From Planctomycetaceae bacterium (lineage in GTDB: Bacteria; Planctomycetota; Planctomycetia; Planctomycetales; Planctomycetaceae), in the NCBI GenBank assembly GCA_018699955.1, contig JABISG010000036.1, positions 1 to 50,453 of the forward strand: a stretch of DNA of 50,453 nucleotides, written 5' to 3'. The position numbers and the translations under genes are program-made. Numbering within the stretch: the stretch's first letter is position 1; the number at the start of each line of letters is the position of its first letter. The notes beneath the pieces are model-generated. The model was not told where the DNA came from. It searched no databases and saw nothing but the letters and a program-made list of their open reading frames with translations. This document shows, one piece after another, positions 35,484-44,604 of this stretch.

Positions 35484-35828
35484 ATGGCGTTGGTTCGTGC
35501 CTGTCATCGATATGCGAGGATCTCGCCGACGAAAGTCCGTCCGTTTACGGAAGTGATTCTTGGTCAGACGGCTGCCGAAGGCTTGGACACGTTACGGTAC
35601 GTGCCGAACCGAGGGGCCCGCATGTTGGAAAAAGTGCTTCGCAGTGTGATTGCCAATGCTGAAGAGCGGCAGGTTCGCAATGTCGAGAAACTGAAGATTG
35701 TGGAAGCAAGGGTCGATGGCGGCCCGATGTTCAAGCGGATTCGTCCGCGGGCACGGGGAATGGCTTTTACCATTCGTCGTCGAACATCGCATATTCACGT
35801 TGCGTTAGAAGCTCCAGAACTCGCCTGA
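35484..35828 (+). CDS. rplV: Ribosomal protein L22
   Basis: 114 aa from the ATG, 8 bases after GGGAG; the preceding GTG codon is also possible. L22 lines the exit tunnel with L4. RYARISPTKVRPFTEVILGQTAAEGLDTLRYVPNRGA and the beta-hairpin region KRIRPRARGMAFTIRRRTSHIHV are intact, so no macrolide-resistance deletion is visible. Confidence 0.97.
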   Translation: MALVRACHRYARISPTKVRPFTEVILGQTAAEGLDTLRYVPNRGARMLEKVLRSVIANAEERQVRNVEKLKIVEARVDGGPMFKRIRPRARGMAFTIRRRTSHIHVALEAPELA

Positions 35829-35887
35829 CGTTTTGCAGGCAGCAATGACGGCAGCGAGACGAGTTAAATACAAGGACTAGCGGGATT

Positions 35888-36589
35888 ATGGGTCAGAAAG
35901 TTCGACCGACCGGCTTCCGGATTGGTATCACAGAAGATTGGCGCAGCCGCTGGTACGCGTCGAAGAAGGAATTCGGCTCCCTGTTGGTCGAAGACTTCAA
36001 GCTGCGGAAGTTCATCAAGACAAAATACAAGTTTGCCGGCATCTCGAAAATTGTCGTCGAACGCACACGCGACCAGGTGGTGGTTCACCTTCATACGGCT
36101 CGGCCGGGAATCATTATTGGTCGCAAGGGGCAGGAAGTCGATCGGCTGAAGTCGGAGTTGGAAGAGTTGACCGGCCGGCGCATGGAATTGAAGATTGTTG
36201 AAGTGAATAACCCGAACCGCAGTGCGGTTTTGGTTTCTGAGGATATTGCCCAGCAGCTCTCCAAGCGAGGCAGCTTTCGCCGGACGATCAAGCGGACGCT
36301 GGATCAGGTGATGGATGCCGGCGTGTACGGCATTAAGGTTGAGCTGTCGGGGCGATTGGGCGGATCGGAAATGTCCCGCAAGGAAAAGGCAAGTCGGGGG
36401 TCGATCCCTCTGTCAACTTTGCGGCGGCACATTGATTATGGTTTTACTGTGGCAAATACGACCCAGGGTTCAATCGGCGTAAAAGTCTGGATTGACCTCG
36501 GGGACTATGCGGACGAGGAGAGTGGCGATGGCGCTAATGCCCAAGCGGGTCAAGCACCGCAAAAGCCAAAGAAGACGCATAAAAGGTAA
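35888..36589 (+). CDS. rpsC: Ribosomal protein S3
   Basis: 233 aa. S3 is part of the mRNA entry gate with S4 and S5. The KH domain (IIIGRKGQEVDRLKSELEEL) and the C-terminal GVKVWI-type domain (GSIGVKVWIDLGDY) are present. The last 21 codons, a Gln/Lys-rich tail, overlap the start of rplP in another frame, an unusually long overlap for two ribosomal genes. It begins 59 bp after rplV. Confidence 0.98.
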   Translation: MGQKVRPTGFRIGITEDWRSRWYASKKEFGSLLVEDFKLRKFIKTKYKFAGISKIVVERTRDQVVVHLHTARPGIIIGRKGQEVDRLKSELEELTGRRMELKIVEVNNPNRSAVLVSEDIAQQLSKRGSFRRTIKRTLDQVMDAGVYGIKVELSGRLGGSEMSRKEKASRGSIPLSTLRRHIDYGFTVANTTQGSIGVKVWIDLGDYADEESGDGANAQAGQAPQKPKKTHKR

Positions 36590-36947
36590 CGCGACGCGGG
36601 GAAATACCGTTGTCTTTGGCGACTGGGGCTTACAGTCTCTGGAGCCGGGACATATTTCCGCATCGACGATTGAGGCGTGTCGAATTGCTGCTACGCAATA
36701 TATACGCGGTGAGGGGAAGTTGTATATTCGCATTTTCCCGCAAAAGTCGGTAACGTCGCGGCCATTGGAAACGCGGATGGGTAAAGGTAAGGGCGAGCCG
36801 GATCACTGGGTCGCCGTTGTTAAGCCGGGAACGGTTTTGTTTGAGTTGGCGGGAGTTGGCGAAGATGCAGCCCGAGAGTGTTTCGCTCGGGTGGCATACA
36901 AGCTACCGCTGAAGGTGAGGCTCCTTGGGCGTCGCCCGACGATTTGA
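36528..36947 (+). CDS. rplP: Ribosomal protein L16
   Basis: 139 aa from the ATG of MALMPKRVKHRK; the frame is open back to 36492, but this start matches the family and has GAGGAGAG upstream. L16 binds near the A site and 5S rRNA. Recognisable parts are GDWGLQSLEPGHISASTIEACRIAATQYIRGEGKLYIRIFP and RMGKGKGEPDHWVAVVKPG. It overlaps the 3' end of rpsC by 62 bases, so the two are probably translationally coupled. Confidence 0.96.
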   Translation: MALMPKRVKHRKSQRRRIKGNATRGNTVVFGDWGLQSLEPGHISASTIEACRIAATQYIRGEGKLYIRIFPQKSVTSRPLETRMGKGKGEPDHWVAVVKPGTVLFELAGVGEDAARECFARVAYKLPLKVRLLGRRPTI

Positions 36948-37013
36948 ATTGAGATCCGATCGTCGGTCATTGTGCGGCAGATCGACAGGCAGGCAGATAG
37001 CGAGAATTGAGCG

Positions 37014-37232
37014 ATGTCAACGGCTGCGGAATTACGAGAAATGAATGACGAGCAGTTGGCGTTCGCGTTGCGCGACACGCGCGACGAGTTGTTCCGCCTG
37101 CGATTTCAGGCAGCAACGGAACGGCTGGATGCACCGGGCAACTTGAGGCGACTGCGTCGCGATATTGCTCGCGTGCTGACAATACAGCGTGAGCGAGAGT
37201 TAAGTGCAGCCACAGCTGACGCTGAGGCATAA
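37014..37232 (+). CDS. rpmC: Ribosomal protein L29
   Basis: 72 aa, usual size. L29 is a two-helix protein at the tunnel exit beside L23. LREMNDEQLAFALRDTRDELFRLRFQAATERLDAPGNLRRLRRDIARVLT matches the family pattern with the Glu-Leu-Phe-Arg-Leu-Arg motif and the C-terminal RR-DIAR stretch. It lies 66 bp after rplP. Confidence 0.97.
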   Translation: MSTAAELREMNDEQLAFALRDTRDELFRLRFQAATERLDAPGNLRRLRRDIARVLTIQRERELSAATADAEA

Positions 37233-37300
37233 TTGGTCAGGGTGTAGTTGATTTGGGCTGGATTGGCAGCAATTTTTAGCGGCAGTGAAGGCGGAAACAG

Positions 37301-37621
37301 ATGAAGAGAAAACTGGTGGGTGTTGTCACCAGCGACAAAATGAACAAGTCGCTTCGCGTGGAAATCGAGCGGCGGTTTGCGCATCCGATGTACGGCAAAA
37401 TCGTACGGGGTCGCACCGTTTGTCACGTTCATGACGAAGAAAATGTCGCCCATACGGGAGACACTGTCGAAATTATCGAATGTCGTCCGCGATCAAAGAC
37501 AAAGCGGTGGGATCTTGTGCGGGTTGTGAAGTCGCCGGTACTGGCGGGGGCAGAGTTGAAGCCGCAGGATGACAATCTGGATACAGCAACCGAAGAAGCT
37601 ACGGATTCTGCGAGCGAGTAG
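37301..37621 (+). CDS. rpsQ: Ribosomal protein S17
   Basis: 106 aa, about 20 longer than usual because of a Thr/Glu/Ala-rich acidic C-terminal tail. S17 binds early to the 5' domain of 16S rRNA. The OB-fold core is clear: [31 protein letters not shown] and [27 protein letters not shown]. rplN follows after 31 bp. Confidence 0.97.
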   Translation: MKRKLVGVVTSDKMNKSLRVEIERRFAHPMYGKIVRGRTVCHVHDEENVAHTGDTVEIIECRPRSKTKRWDLVRVVKSPVLAGAELKPQDDNLDTATEEATDSASE

Positions 37622-37652
37622 TTTTACGGGCGAGTAATAGTCAGGTCTTCTC

Positions 37653-38021
37653 ATGATTCAAATGCAAACAACTCTCGACGTCGCCGATAACTCGGGCGCG
37701 AAGTTGGTGCGGTGTATTAAGGTGCTTGGTGGCTCAAAGCGGCGGTTCGCCAGCTTGGGTGACATCATTGTCGTCAGCGTACAAAAGGCAAGTCCGGGCA
37801 GTCCGGTCAAGAAGGGCGAAGTGGTTCGGGGCGTTATTGTTCGCTGTCGAAAAGAAACACGCCGTTCCGATGGCAGTTACGTCCGCTTCGACACGAATGC
37901 TATTGTGTTGATCGACGGCGATGGAAACCCGCGCGGATCGCGAATCTTCGGTGCTGTTGCTCGCGAGCTGCGGAGCCGAAATTTTATGAAAATTATCAGC
38001 CTGGCAAGTGAGGTAGTCTGA
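37653..38021 (+). CDS. rplN: Ribosomal protein L14
   Basis: 122 aa, standard. L14 forms part of the intersubunit bridge B8. [47 protein letters not shown] and [13 protein letters not shown] are diagnostic. rplX begins only 3 bp after its stop, so the pair should be coupled. Confidence 0.98.
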   Translation: MIQMQTTLDVADNSGAKLVRCIKVLGGSKRRFASLGDIIVVSVQKASPGSPVKKGEVVRGVIVRCRKETRRSDGSYVRFDTNAIVLIDGDGNPRGSRIFGAVARELRSRNFMKIISLASEVV

Positions 38022-38024
38022 ACG

Positions 38025-38381
38025 ATGAAGATTCGACGCGGTGACTCTGTTGTCATCACCACTGGCGAAGATGCGGCTCAGGCACCGCGGCGCGTGACGC
38101 AAGTTCTCGATGGCGGCCGAAAGGTTGTTGTTGAGGGGGCCAATCGCGTGTTGAAGCACGTTCGTCGCGGTCATCCCAAGAGTCCGCAGGGCGGGCGATT
38201 GAACCTTGAGATGCCGATTGACAGCTCAAATGTCATGCTTTACTGTGGCGCATGCAGCCGTGGTGTGCGTGTTGGATATCGTTATAGCGACGACGGTGCA
38301 AAAGAGCGGTTTTGCCGATCCTGCAGTCAGTCGCTTGGCGCAGTCAGCCCGGCAAAAGAGAGCCGCGCCGCAAAGTCTTAG
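38025..38381 (+). CDS. rplX: Ribosomal protein L24 with C-terminal zinc ribbon
   Basis: 118 aa. L24 starts 50S assembly and lies at the tunnel exit. The KOW core (KIRRGDSVVITTGEDA...RVTQVL) and NRVLKHVRRGHPKSPQGG are typical. The C-terminal half has CGAC and CRSC pairs around a loop (residues about 75-105), a zinc-ribbon-like feature seen in some bacterial L24 proteins. It immediately follows rplN. Confidence 0.96.
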   Translation: MKIRRGDSVVITTGEDAAQAPRRVTQVLDGGRKVVVEGANRVLKHVRRGHPKSPQGGRLNLEMPIDSSNVMLYCGACSRGVRVGYRYSDDGAKERFCRSCSQSLGAVSPAKESRAAKS

Positions 38382-38456
38382 GCGTACTCACCCGAAGACA
38401 CGACAGTGAATTGAATTCAGTTTCTCAGAACAACTAAATCGGCGTGCGTTAATATC

Positions 38457-38999
38457 ATGGTCAGGCTGCTCGAACAATACCGAAGTGAAGTCGTTCCCGC
38501 ACTCAAAGAGAAGCTGGGGCGCGACAATATCCATTCGCTTCCGCGATTGCAGAAAATTGTTGTCAACATGGGGGTTGGGCAGGCCGTTCAGGACCGTAAG
38601 ATTCTCGAAGAGGTGACGCAGCACTTGGCAGTGCTCACTGGACAGAAGCCACAGATTACCCGTGCCCGCAAATCGGTCGCTGCGTTTAAGCTTCGCGAGG
38701 GGAACGAAGTGGGTTGCCGCGTGACACTGCGGGGACACCGGATGTACGAGTTTCTCGATCGATTGATCACGCTGGTTTTGCCTCGTGTCCGCGACTTTCG
38801 CGGCTTGAATCCAAAGGCATTCGATGGCCGCGGAAATTACAGTTTGGGTTTGAGCGAGCAGATGGTTTTTCCCGAAGTCAATCCAGACTCGGTGAAGAAC
38901 ACTCAGGGAATGAACATCACGATTGTTTCCACGGCACAAACCGATGATGAAGGCCGCGTGTTGTTGCGAGAGTTTGGCATGCCGTTGCAGCCCGATTGA
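38457..38999 (+). CDS. rplE: Ribosomal protein L5
   Basis: 180 aa, standard. L5 binds 5S rRNA and P-site tRNA. LPRLQKIVVNMGVGQAVQD, LAVLTGQKPQITRARKSVAAFKLREGNEVGCRVTLRG and ITIVSTAQTDDEGRVLLREFGMP identify it. The gap to rpsN (159 bp) is the longest inside the spc-type group. Confidence 0.98.
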   Translation: MVRLLEQYRSEVVPALKEKLGRDNIHSLPRLQKIVVNMGVGQAVQDRKILEEVTQHLAVLTGQKPQITRARKSVAAFKLREGNEVGCRVTLRGHRMYEFLDRLITLVLPRVRDFRGLNPKAFDGRGNYSLGLSEQMVFPEVNPDSVKNTQGMNITIVSTAQTDDEGRVLLREFGMPLQPD

Positions 39000-39158
39000 T
39001 GCTGCAAAACGCGCATGCTTCGTCGTGTCGCGAAATCTGAAGACGCTTTGAAAAAACGAACAAAAGGATAGATGCCTTCGGGCTAAATGTCGTGTTGAGA
39101 TCGACTGTCGTTCTCGAACGAATCACGAGCCGGTCGCGCTGGAGTTGAAACGAGAATA

Positions 39159-39344
39159 ATGGCAAGTAAGGCAAAGATTGAAAAGGCGAATCGGACGCCG
39201 AAGTTCAGCTCACGAAGCGAGCGTCGTTGCCAGTTGTGTGGTCGGCCGCGAGCGGTCTATCGCAAGTTTAAGGTGTGTCGCATCTGTTTTCGCGACCTCT
39301 GTCTGGACGGCCTTGTGCCGGGTGCAAGAAAGGCGAGTTGGTAA
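39159..39344 (+). CDS. rpsN: Ribosomal protein S14, zinc-binding type
   Basis: 61 aa, the short C+ form. CQLCG (24-28) and CRIC (40-43) form a zinc ribbon, and the C-terminal [15 protein letters not shown] is typical. S14 is in the 30S head near S3 and S10. It follows rplE at a distance of 159 bp; the start has GAAACGAGAA upstream. Confidence 0.98.
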   Translation: MASKAKIEKANRTPKFSSRSERRCQLCGRPRAVYRKFKVCRICFRDLCLDGLVPGARKASW

Positions 39345-39425
39345 CGCGATTGGCCGTTTCGGCGTGTGCCGACGGTAGCGAGCCTTGCCCCACAGTAATC
39401 GATTCGCCACAGGAATTTTCGAATT

Positions 39426-39821
39426 ATGATGACCGATCCCATTGCAGACATGCTGACTCGGATCCGCAACGCGGTTTCGATTGAGATGCCGTCCGTTGAT
39501 ATGCCGTCGTCGAAAGTGAAGGTCGGCATAGCCGAAGCGCTTCAACGCGAAGGGTACATCTGGGACTTCGAGGTCGTCGAGCAATCACCACAGAACGTCT
39601 TGCGATTGAACCTGAAATATGGTCCGAACGGCGAACTGGTGATTCAGCACATCCAGCGAACAAGTAAGCCGGGCTGTCGCGTCTATTGTGGCGTCCGCAG
39701 CACACCTGAGGTACTGCAGGGTCTGGGAGTTTCGATTCTTTCCACGAGCCAGGGCGTTTTGAGCAATCGCGAAGCCCGTTCCAAGGGCGTCGGTGGTGAG
39801 GTGCTCTGCACAGTGTGGTAG
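39426..39821 (+). CDS. rpsH: Ribosomal protein S8
   Basis: 131 aa, standard. S8 binds the central domain of 16S rRNA and in E. coli represses the spc operon. MMTDPIADMLTRIRNAVSIE, VKVGIAEALQREGYIWDFEV, GVSILSTSQGVLSNREAR and GGEVLCTVW are all diagnostic. It follows rpsN by 81 bp. Confidence 0.98.
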   Translation: MMTDPIADMLTRIRNAVSIEMPSVDMPSSKVKVGIAEALQREGYIWDFEVVEQSPQNVLRLNLKYGPNGELVIQHIQRTSKPGCRVYCGVRSTPEVLQGLGVSILSTSQGVLSNREARSKGVGGEVLCTVW

Positions 39822-39882
39822 CAGCGTGAGGGTGTGCGGCATTGAGACCTGTGGCCTGTTTTATCGAGAGATTGACTGAGCA

Positions 39883-40434
39883 ATGTCCAGAATTGGTAAA
39901 AAACCGATCCCCATCGAGAGCGGCGTTGATGTCGCCATTCAGGGTGGAACGATCGTCGTCAAGGGGAAGCACGGCGAACTGTCGTTTGCCTGGCATCCCA
40001 ACATGACGGTCGAATACGACAACGATGCACGACAGGTCTGTGTGACGCGGCCAAACGATCATCGTCAAAACCGCGCACTGCATGGGTTGACGCGGAGCTT
40101 GATTAACAACATGGTTTGCGGCGTTTCCACACCGTTTGAAAAACGGCTGGAAATTGTCGGCGTCGGTTATAACGCGACAATCCAGGGGAAAAATTTGCGT
40201 CTTCAGGTCGGCTATGCCAACACCGTGGAGTTGGCCATTCCCGATATCGTCAATTGCGAGACTGCCGATCCGACGCACGTTGTGCTGAAAAGCGTCGACA
40301 AGCATGCGGTCGGTCAATTTGCGGCAAACATTCGCGCGGTGCGGCCTCCGGAACCGTACAAGGGCAAGGGGATTCGTTACCAGGACGAACACGTTCGACG
40401 CAAGGCGGGCAAGGCATTCGCCAGCGGCGGCTAG
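39883..40434 (+). CDS. rplF: Ribosomal protein L6
   Basis: 183 aa, standard two-domain protein near the sarcin-ricin loop. MSRIGKKPIPIESGVDV, TRPNDHRQNRALHGLTRSLINNMV, EIVGVGYNATIQGKNLRLQVGY and PPEPYKGKGIRYQDEHVRRKAGKA identify it. rpsH lies 61 bp upstream; rplR begins 111 bp downstream. Confidence 0.98.
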   Translation: MSRIGKKPIPIESGVDVAIQGGTIVVKGKHGELSFAWHPNMTVEYDNDARQVCVTRPNDHRQNRALHGLTRSLINNMVCGVSTPFEKRLEIVGVGYNATIQGKNLRLQVGYANTVELAIPDIVNCETADPTHVVLKSVDKHAVGQFAANIRAVRPPEPYKGKGIRYQDEHVRRKAGKAFASGG

Positions 40435-40545
40435 AATTATTGTGTCCTTAAGCAGGGCTTGGGGGCGAGTTGGCGGTTCCTGGCGAGCTGACAACCCGGT
40501 AGGCGACGATAACAAGTAGACACTCGTGTAGAGCCAGATGGAACA

Positions 40546-40914
40546 ATGAAGGTATTAAAACGAATTGCGAAGCGGCGGAATCGCCGAGGATTGCGGATCG
40601 GCAACCGAGTACGTCGCTCGGCGCATGGCCGCCCGCGGCTTTCGGTCTACCGCAGCAATAAGCACATTTATGCCCAGATAATTGATGACGCGCTGGGGCA
40701 GACATTGGCGTCTGCGGCAACCGTCGAAAAAGAACTGAACGGCGGGGGCGCCGGTGGCAACAAAGCAGCCGCCGAGGCCGTTGGAAAACTGCTGGCCGAA
40801 CGAGCCGTCGAAAAAGGAATTCGACAGGTGGTGTTCGATCGGGGCAACAATAGGTATCATGGCCGCGTTGCGGCATTAGCAACAGCAGCCCGCCAAGCGG
40901 GCCTGGAGTTTTAA
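40546..40914 (+). CDS. rplR: Ribosomal protein L18
   Basis: 122 aa, usual size. L18 binds 5S rRNA together with L5. [86 protein letters not shown] cover the family pattern. The basic N-terminus ([19 protein letters not shown]) is normal for L18. Confidence 0.98.
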   Translation: MKVLKRIAKRRNRRGLRIGNRVRRSAHGRPRLSVYRSNKHIYAQIIDDALGQTLASAATVEKELNGGGAGGNKAAAEAVGKLLAERAVEKGIRQVVFDRGNNRYHGRVAALATAARQAGLEF

Positions 40915-40982
40915 GTTCTCAATAGAGTATTCACGAAGACGCCTCGGGAGGCGCTCTGCTGTGAATTGGGGAGAAGACCAAC

Positions 40983-41465
40983 GTGGCGAGTGACGGACGA
41001 GGCGACAATCCCGAAAGCGTTGTGCAGATCAGGCGATGTGCATGCGTGGTGAAAGGCGGCCGGCGATTCAGTTTTACGGCTATGGTTGTCGTTGGGGATA
41101 AAAAAGGGCGGGTCGGTTGGGGGTATGGCAAAGCCATCGAAGTTCCCCTGGCGGTTGAAAAAGCCGTAAAAGTCGCCAACCGCAGTATGGTTGAGTTTCC
41201 CATTAGTGAAACGACCATTCCGCACCAGGTCATTGGTCGCTTTCGGGCGGCGCGCGTGCTGCTTTTGCCGGCACGGCCTGGTACAGGAATTATTGCCGGA
41301 GAATGTGTGCGGGCAGTCGTCGAATCGGCCGGCTACACCGACATTCTCACCAAGAGTTACGGATCGAACAATCCAATCAATCTGGTCAAAGCAACGTTTG
41401 ATGCGCTGAGCCAGCTGCGGACACGAGATATGGTCGCGCGGCTCAGGGGAGTCGAAGTCGGATGA
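40983..41465 (+). CDS. rpsE: Ribosomal protein S5
   Basis: 160 aa with a GTG start; GGGGAGAAG lies upstream. S5 is at the mRNA entry and affects accuracy and spectinomycin response. [39 protein letters not shown] and [46 protein letters not shown] are typical. Its stop overlaps the start of rplO (ATGA), so no rpmD (L30) gene lies between them. Confidence 0.97.
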   Translation: MASDGRGDNPESVVQIRRCACVVKGGRRFSFTAMVVVGDKKGRVGWGYGKAIEVPLAVEKAVKVANRSMVEFPISETTIPHQVIGRFRAARVLLLPARPGTGIIAGECVRAVVESAGYTDILTKSYGSNNPINLVKATFDALSQLRTRDMVARLRGVEVG

Positions 41466-41917
41466 TTTTAAGCGATGTCCATCAGGGAATTCACAAAAAC
41501 CGCGACCGTAAGCGTATCGGCCGAGGTCCCGGTTCGGGTCACGGCAAGACCAGCGGCCGCGGACACAAGGGCTACTACAGCCGTTCCGGCTCGTCTCGCA
41601 GAATCGGTTACGAAGGCGGGCAGATGCCGTTGGCGCGGCGAATTGCTAAGCGCGGATTCAGTAACGCCCGTTTTGCCGCGAAGACGTTGATCTTCAATCT
41701 CGATACGCTCGACAAGGCATTCGAAGCCGGCGATACGGTGAGTCCGGAGTCGCTAGCCGAAAAAGGGTTGGCAAAAGGCACGTTTGACGTTATTAAGATT
41801 CTGGGTAACGGCGAACTGACCAAGAAATTGACCGTGACTATCCACGGGTTCTCCGCCAGTGCCGAAGAAAAAATCGTTGCGGCTGGGGGAACAGTCGAAC
41901 GCATTTCGGCCAACTAA
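41462..41917 (+). CDS. rplO: Ribosomal protein L15
   Basis: 151 aa, standard. L15 is a late-assembly 50S protein. [47 protein letters not shown] and [29 protein letters not shown] are diagnostic. It overlaps rpsE by 4 bases and is followed by secY after 66 bp. Confidence 0.98.
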   Translation: MILSDVHQGIHKNRDRKRIGRGPGSGHGKTSGRGHKGYYSRSGSSRRIGYEGGQMPLARRIAKRGFSNARFAAKTLIFNLDTLDKAFEAGDTVSPESLAEKGLAKGTFDVIKILGNGELTKKLTVTIHGFSASAEEKIVAAGGTVERISAN

Positions 41918-41983
41918 AGGATCAGCCACGGCCGTCTTCGGTCCCAATGACCGCAACCGACGTCGAACAGGGACTCTTCGGCA

Positions 41984-43390
41984 ATGCTTTCAAAACTCTT
42001 TACGGTCTTCAAAATTCCGGAATTGCGGCAGAAAATTCTGCTGACATTGTTTCTGCTGGCCGTTTACCGCATGGGATTTGCAATCCCGTTGCCGTTCATC
42101 GACCAGGAAGTGATGAACGCCAGCATCGAAAAATTGCGTGGCGGTGGCGGGCTGGGATCGCTGATCCAAATGGTGTCGCTGTTCTCGGCGTCGAACATTG
42201 GCAACAGCACAATCTTCGGCTTGGGCATTATGCCCTATATCTCCGCGTCGATTATCTTCCAGCTTTTGGGCAGCGTCTATCCGCCGCTCGAAAAGCTACA
42301 GAAGGAAGGTGAGGCGGGGCGGAGAAAGATCAACGAATATACCCGTTATGCGACGGTCCTGATTTGCCTCGTGCAAAGTTACTTCTGGATTAAGGCAATT
42401 TCCGGCGGCTTCGGCCAGGCTGGAGGCGGTTGGATCCTCAAAGAGTACGACACGTTCGCGTTTCACATGGTTTGCACGGTCGTGATGACCACCGGCACGC
42501 TGTTTCTTATGTGGATCGGCGAGCAGGTCGATGCCTACGGCATTGGCAACGGGATTTCGCTGCTGATTATGGCGGGAATTCTGGCACGAATGCCTGCGGC
42601 GGCCCAATCACTTATCGCCCCCGCCTTTACCAACGGTGTGGCACTCGGCGGAAGTGCATCGGGGGCTGTCGATCCGGTAAAGTTATTGATGCTTGCCTGT
42701 CTGTTCGTCGGCGTTGTGATCTGGATCATCGCGATCACCCAGGGGCAGCGCCGAATTCCTATTCAGAGCGCAAAGCACGTCCGTGGACGACGGGTGATGG
42801 GTGGACAGCGGCAGTCGCTTCCGTTGCGGGTCAATCAAGCCGGCGTGATGCCGATCATCTTTGCGTCCAGCCTGTTGATGTTCCCGATGTTCATCTTCCA
42901 GCAAGCCGCGAACTGGTGGCCCTTTGAAGGTGATGCGGGTGGGTTTTACCAGTGGTGGTCCGGAAGTATGGATAGTATGTCTCGGGTTTTCGGTGCTGAT
43001 CGAGGATTCGTTTATAACCTGTGCTACATCGGCCTGATCTACTTCTTCTGCTACTTCTGGACGGCGATTACGTTTAACCCGAAAGACATGGCAGAAAACC
43101 TGAAAGACTACGGCAGTTTCATCCCGGGCTATCGTCCTGGAGCGCGGACTGCCAGTTATCTGGAATCGGTTATGGTTCGCATCACCTATGTGGGTGCGGC
43201 GTTCTTGGCGCTTGTGGCCGTCATTCCCACAATTATCGCAATGTCGATGGGGATTGACTTCCTAATCGCCAGTTTTTATGGCGGTACCGGACTGCTGATT
43301 GTGGTGTCGGTTGCGCTCGATCTGGTTCAGAAGATCGACAGCCATCTCGTCATGCGTAACTATTCCGGCCTGTTGGAAGCAGAAGAGTAA
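41984..43390 (+). CDS. secY: Protein translocase subunit SecY
   Basis: 468 aa, slightly longer than usual. SecY is the ten-helix channel of the Sec translocon. RQKILLTLFLLAVYRMGFAIPLP (helix 1), SNIGNSTIFGLGIMPYISASIIFQLL (plug/helix 2), GNGISLLI, LPLRVNQAGVMPIIFASSLL and FNPKDMAENLKDYGSFIPGYRPG (the SecA- and ribosome-binding loop) are present. The loops after about 225 and 330 are somewhat expanded. The adk gene that often follows secY is absent; map comes next. Confidence 0.98.
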   Translation: MLSKLFTVFKIPELRQKILLTLFLLAVYRMGFAIPLPFIDQEVMNASIEKLRGGGGLGSLIQMVSLFSASNIGNSTIFGLGIMPYISASIIFQLLGSVYPPLEKLQKEGEAGRRKINEYTRYATVLICLVQSYFWIKAISGGFGQAGGGWILKEYDTFAFHMVCTVVMTTGTLFLMWIGEQVDAYGIGNGISLLIMAGILARMPAAAQSLIAPAFTNGVALGGSASGAVDPVKLLMLACLFVGVVIWIIAITQGQRRIPIQSAKHVRGRRVMGGQRQSLPLRVNQAGVMPIIFASSLLMFPMFIFQQAANWWPFEGDAGGFYQWWSGSMDSMSRVFGADRGFVYNLCYIGLIYFFCYFWTAITFNPKDMAENLKDYGSFIPGYRPGARTASYLESVMVRITYVGAAFLALVAVIPTIIAMSMGIDFLIASFYGGTGLLIVVSVALDLVQKIDSHLVMRNYSGLLEAEE

Positions 43391-43510
43391 CGGCGAATTC
43401 CCGCAGAATTCACGTCGCTGCGTTCCGGTGGATCGAAGTCTCAGCGGTAGTTTTTTTGCCGCGGTTTTAGTCTCTTAACCACTTCGGTGGCACATTCACC
43501 GACCGGTTTC

Positions 43511-44305
43511 ATGATTGTTCTGAAGACACCAGACGAAATCGAATTGATGCGTCTCGCCGGCGAGGTGGTTGCCGATGCGCATCATCTCATCGAAGAGATG
43601 CTCGCTCCTGGTGTAACGACGGCCGAACTGGATGCCGCCGTTGAAGCCTTATTCAACGAGCGCGGGGCGACCCCCCTGTTTAAGGGATATCCGGGAGAAG
43701 TTCCATTTCCGGCCGTCTCTTGCATTTCCGTCAACGAAGAAGTCGTCCATGGAATTCCCGGCGAACGCACGATTTGCGAGGGAGACATCGTCAGTTTTGA
43801 TACCGGTTGCCGGCTGAACGGTTGGTGTGCCGATGCCGCCTGGACGTATCCTGTCGGCAAAATGGACGCCGCGAAGGCCGATCTGCTGCGTGTTGGTGAG
43901 GCGGCTTTGTGGTCATCGATAAACGAACTGCCGCGGCAGGCGACGTGGTTCGAAGTGGCCCGGATCGTATCGCAGCAAGTCTCGCGTGCTGGTTTTTGTT
44001 TGATTGAAGATTTTGTCGGACACGGAATTGGGCGGGAAATGCACGAAGACCCGCAGGTTCCCAGTGTTGTCGATGGCGAGGAAGCCGAGACCGATTTTGC
44101 TCTTGAACCGGGATTGGTGTTGGCCATCGAGCCGATGGTCACTGCGGGGACACCCGATGTTGTTCTCTGCGACGACTACTGGACGGTTGAAACCGAAGAT
44201 TTTTCCCCCTGCGTGCATTTTGAACACAGTATCGCGATGACGGACGATGGTCCCGTGGTCTTGACTGCGGGAGTCGGTCGTCCTTGCACAACAAACCAAG
44301 GTTGA
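43511..44305 (+). CDS. map: Methionine aminopeptidase, type I
   Basis: 264 aa from the ATG of [13 protein letters not shown]; a GTG 24 bases earlier adds 8 residues that do not match the family. It removes the initiator methionine from new proteins. All metal ligands and catalytic residues are visible: H80 (VVHGIPG), D97 and D108, H171 ([13 protein letters not shown]), E207 (AIEPMV) and E238 (HFEHSIA). The region between D97 and D108 ([12 protein letters not shown]) is typical. Standing between secY and rpmJ is its usual place, although infA is missing here. There is no clear Shine-Dalgarno. Confidence 0.97.
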   Translation: MIVLKTPDEIELMRLAGEVVADAHHLIEEMLAPGVTTAELDAAVEALFNERGATPLFKGYPGEVPFPAVSCISVNEEVVHGIPGERTICEGDIVSFDTGCRLNGWCADAAWTYPVGKMDAAKADLLRVGEAALWSSINELPRQATWFEVARIVSQQVSRAGFCLIEDFVGHGIGREMHEDPQVPSVVDGEEAETDFALEPGLVLAIEPMVTAGTPDVVLCDDYWTVETEDFSPCVHFEHSIAMTDDGPVVLTAGVGRPCTTNQG

Positions 44306-44314
44306 TTGCAGGTC

Positions 44315-44347
44315 TTCTCTCGCAAATTCGAGAGAATTCTGTTTTCC
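44315..44347 (+). terminator. Terminator-like hairpin after map
   Basis: TTCTCTCG and CGAGAGAA form an 8-bp perfect stem around CAAATT, followed by TTCTGTTTT. It lies 10 bases after the map stop codon and just before a strong promoter, so it probably marks the end of the spc-type unit. Confidence 0.6.
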
Positions 44348-44352
44348 TTCGC

Positions 44353-44382
44353 TTGAGATTTGGGCGGTTAGACGCTTATAAT
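44353..44382 (+). promoter_or_regulatory. Promoter of rpmJ-rpsM-rpsK-rpoA-rplQ
   Basis: TTGAGA and a perfect TATAAT are separated by 18 bases, and the rpmJ start lies 31 bases after the -10. It should drive the alpha-type operon independently of the genes upstream. Confidence 0.78.
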
Positions 44383-44413
44383 CTCCGAATTCTCCACGTA
44401 GAGGATCCATTCG

Positions 44414-44530
44414 ATGAAAGTCAGAGCCAGCGTCAAGCGGATGTGCGAGAATTGTAAGCTCGTCCGCCGTAAGGGACGCCAGTACGTCATTTGTTCTTCC
44501 AACCCGCGACATAAGCAGCGTCAGGGATAG
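44414..44530 (+). CDS. rpmJ: Ribosomal protein L36
   Basis: 38 aa ([20 protein letters not shown] and following), the full zinc-binding form with C11xxC14, C27 and H33. L36 is the smallest 50S protein. It begins the alpha-type operon just downstream of its promoter; infA, which usually precedes it, is absent. GTAGAGGATC upstream is a fair ribosome-binding site. Confidence 0.97.
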   Translation: MKVRASVKRMCENCKLVRRKGRQYVICSSNPRHKQRQG

Positions 44531-44604
44531 GGGGCGTAATGCGCCGTCGCCTGTTGCTGCTAACCGGTGTTTTCACCAAAGATTGATCCACCAGAGAGTG
44601 CATT

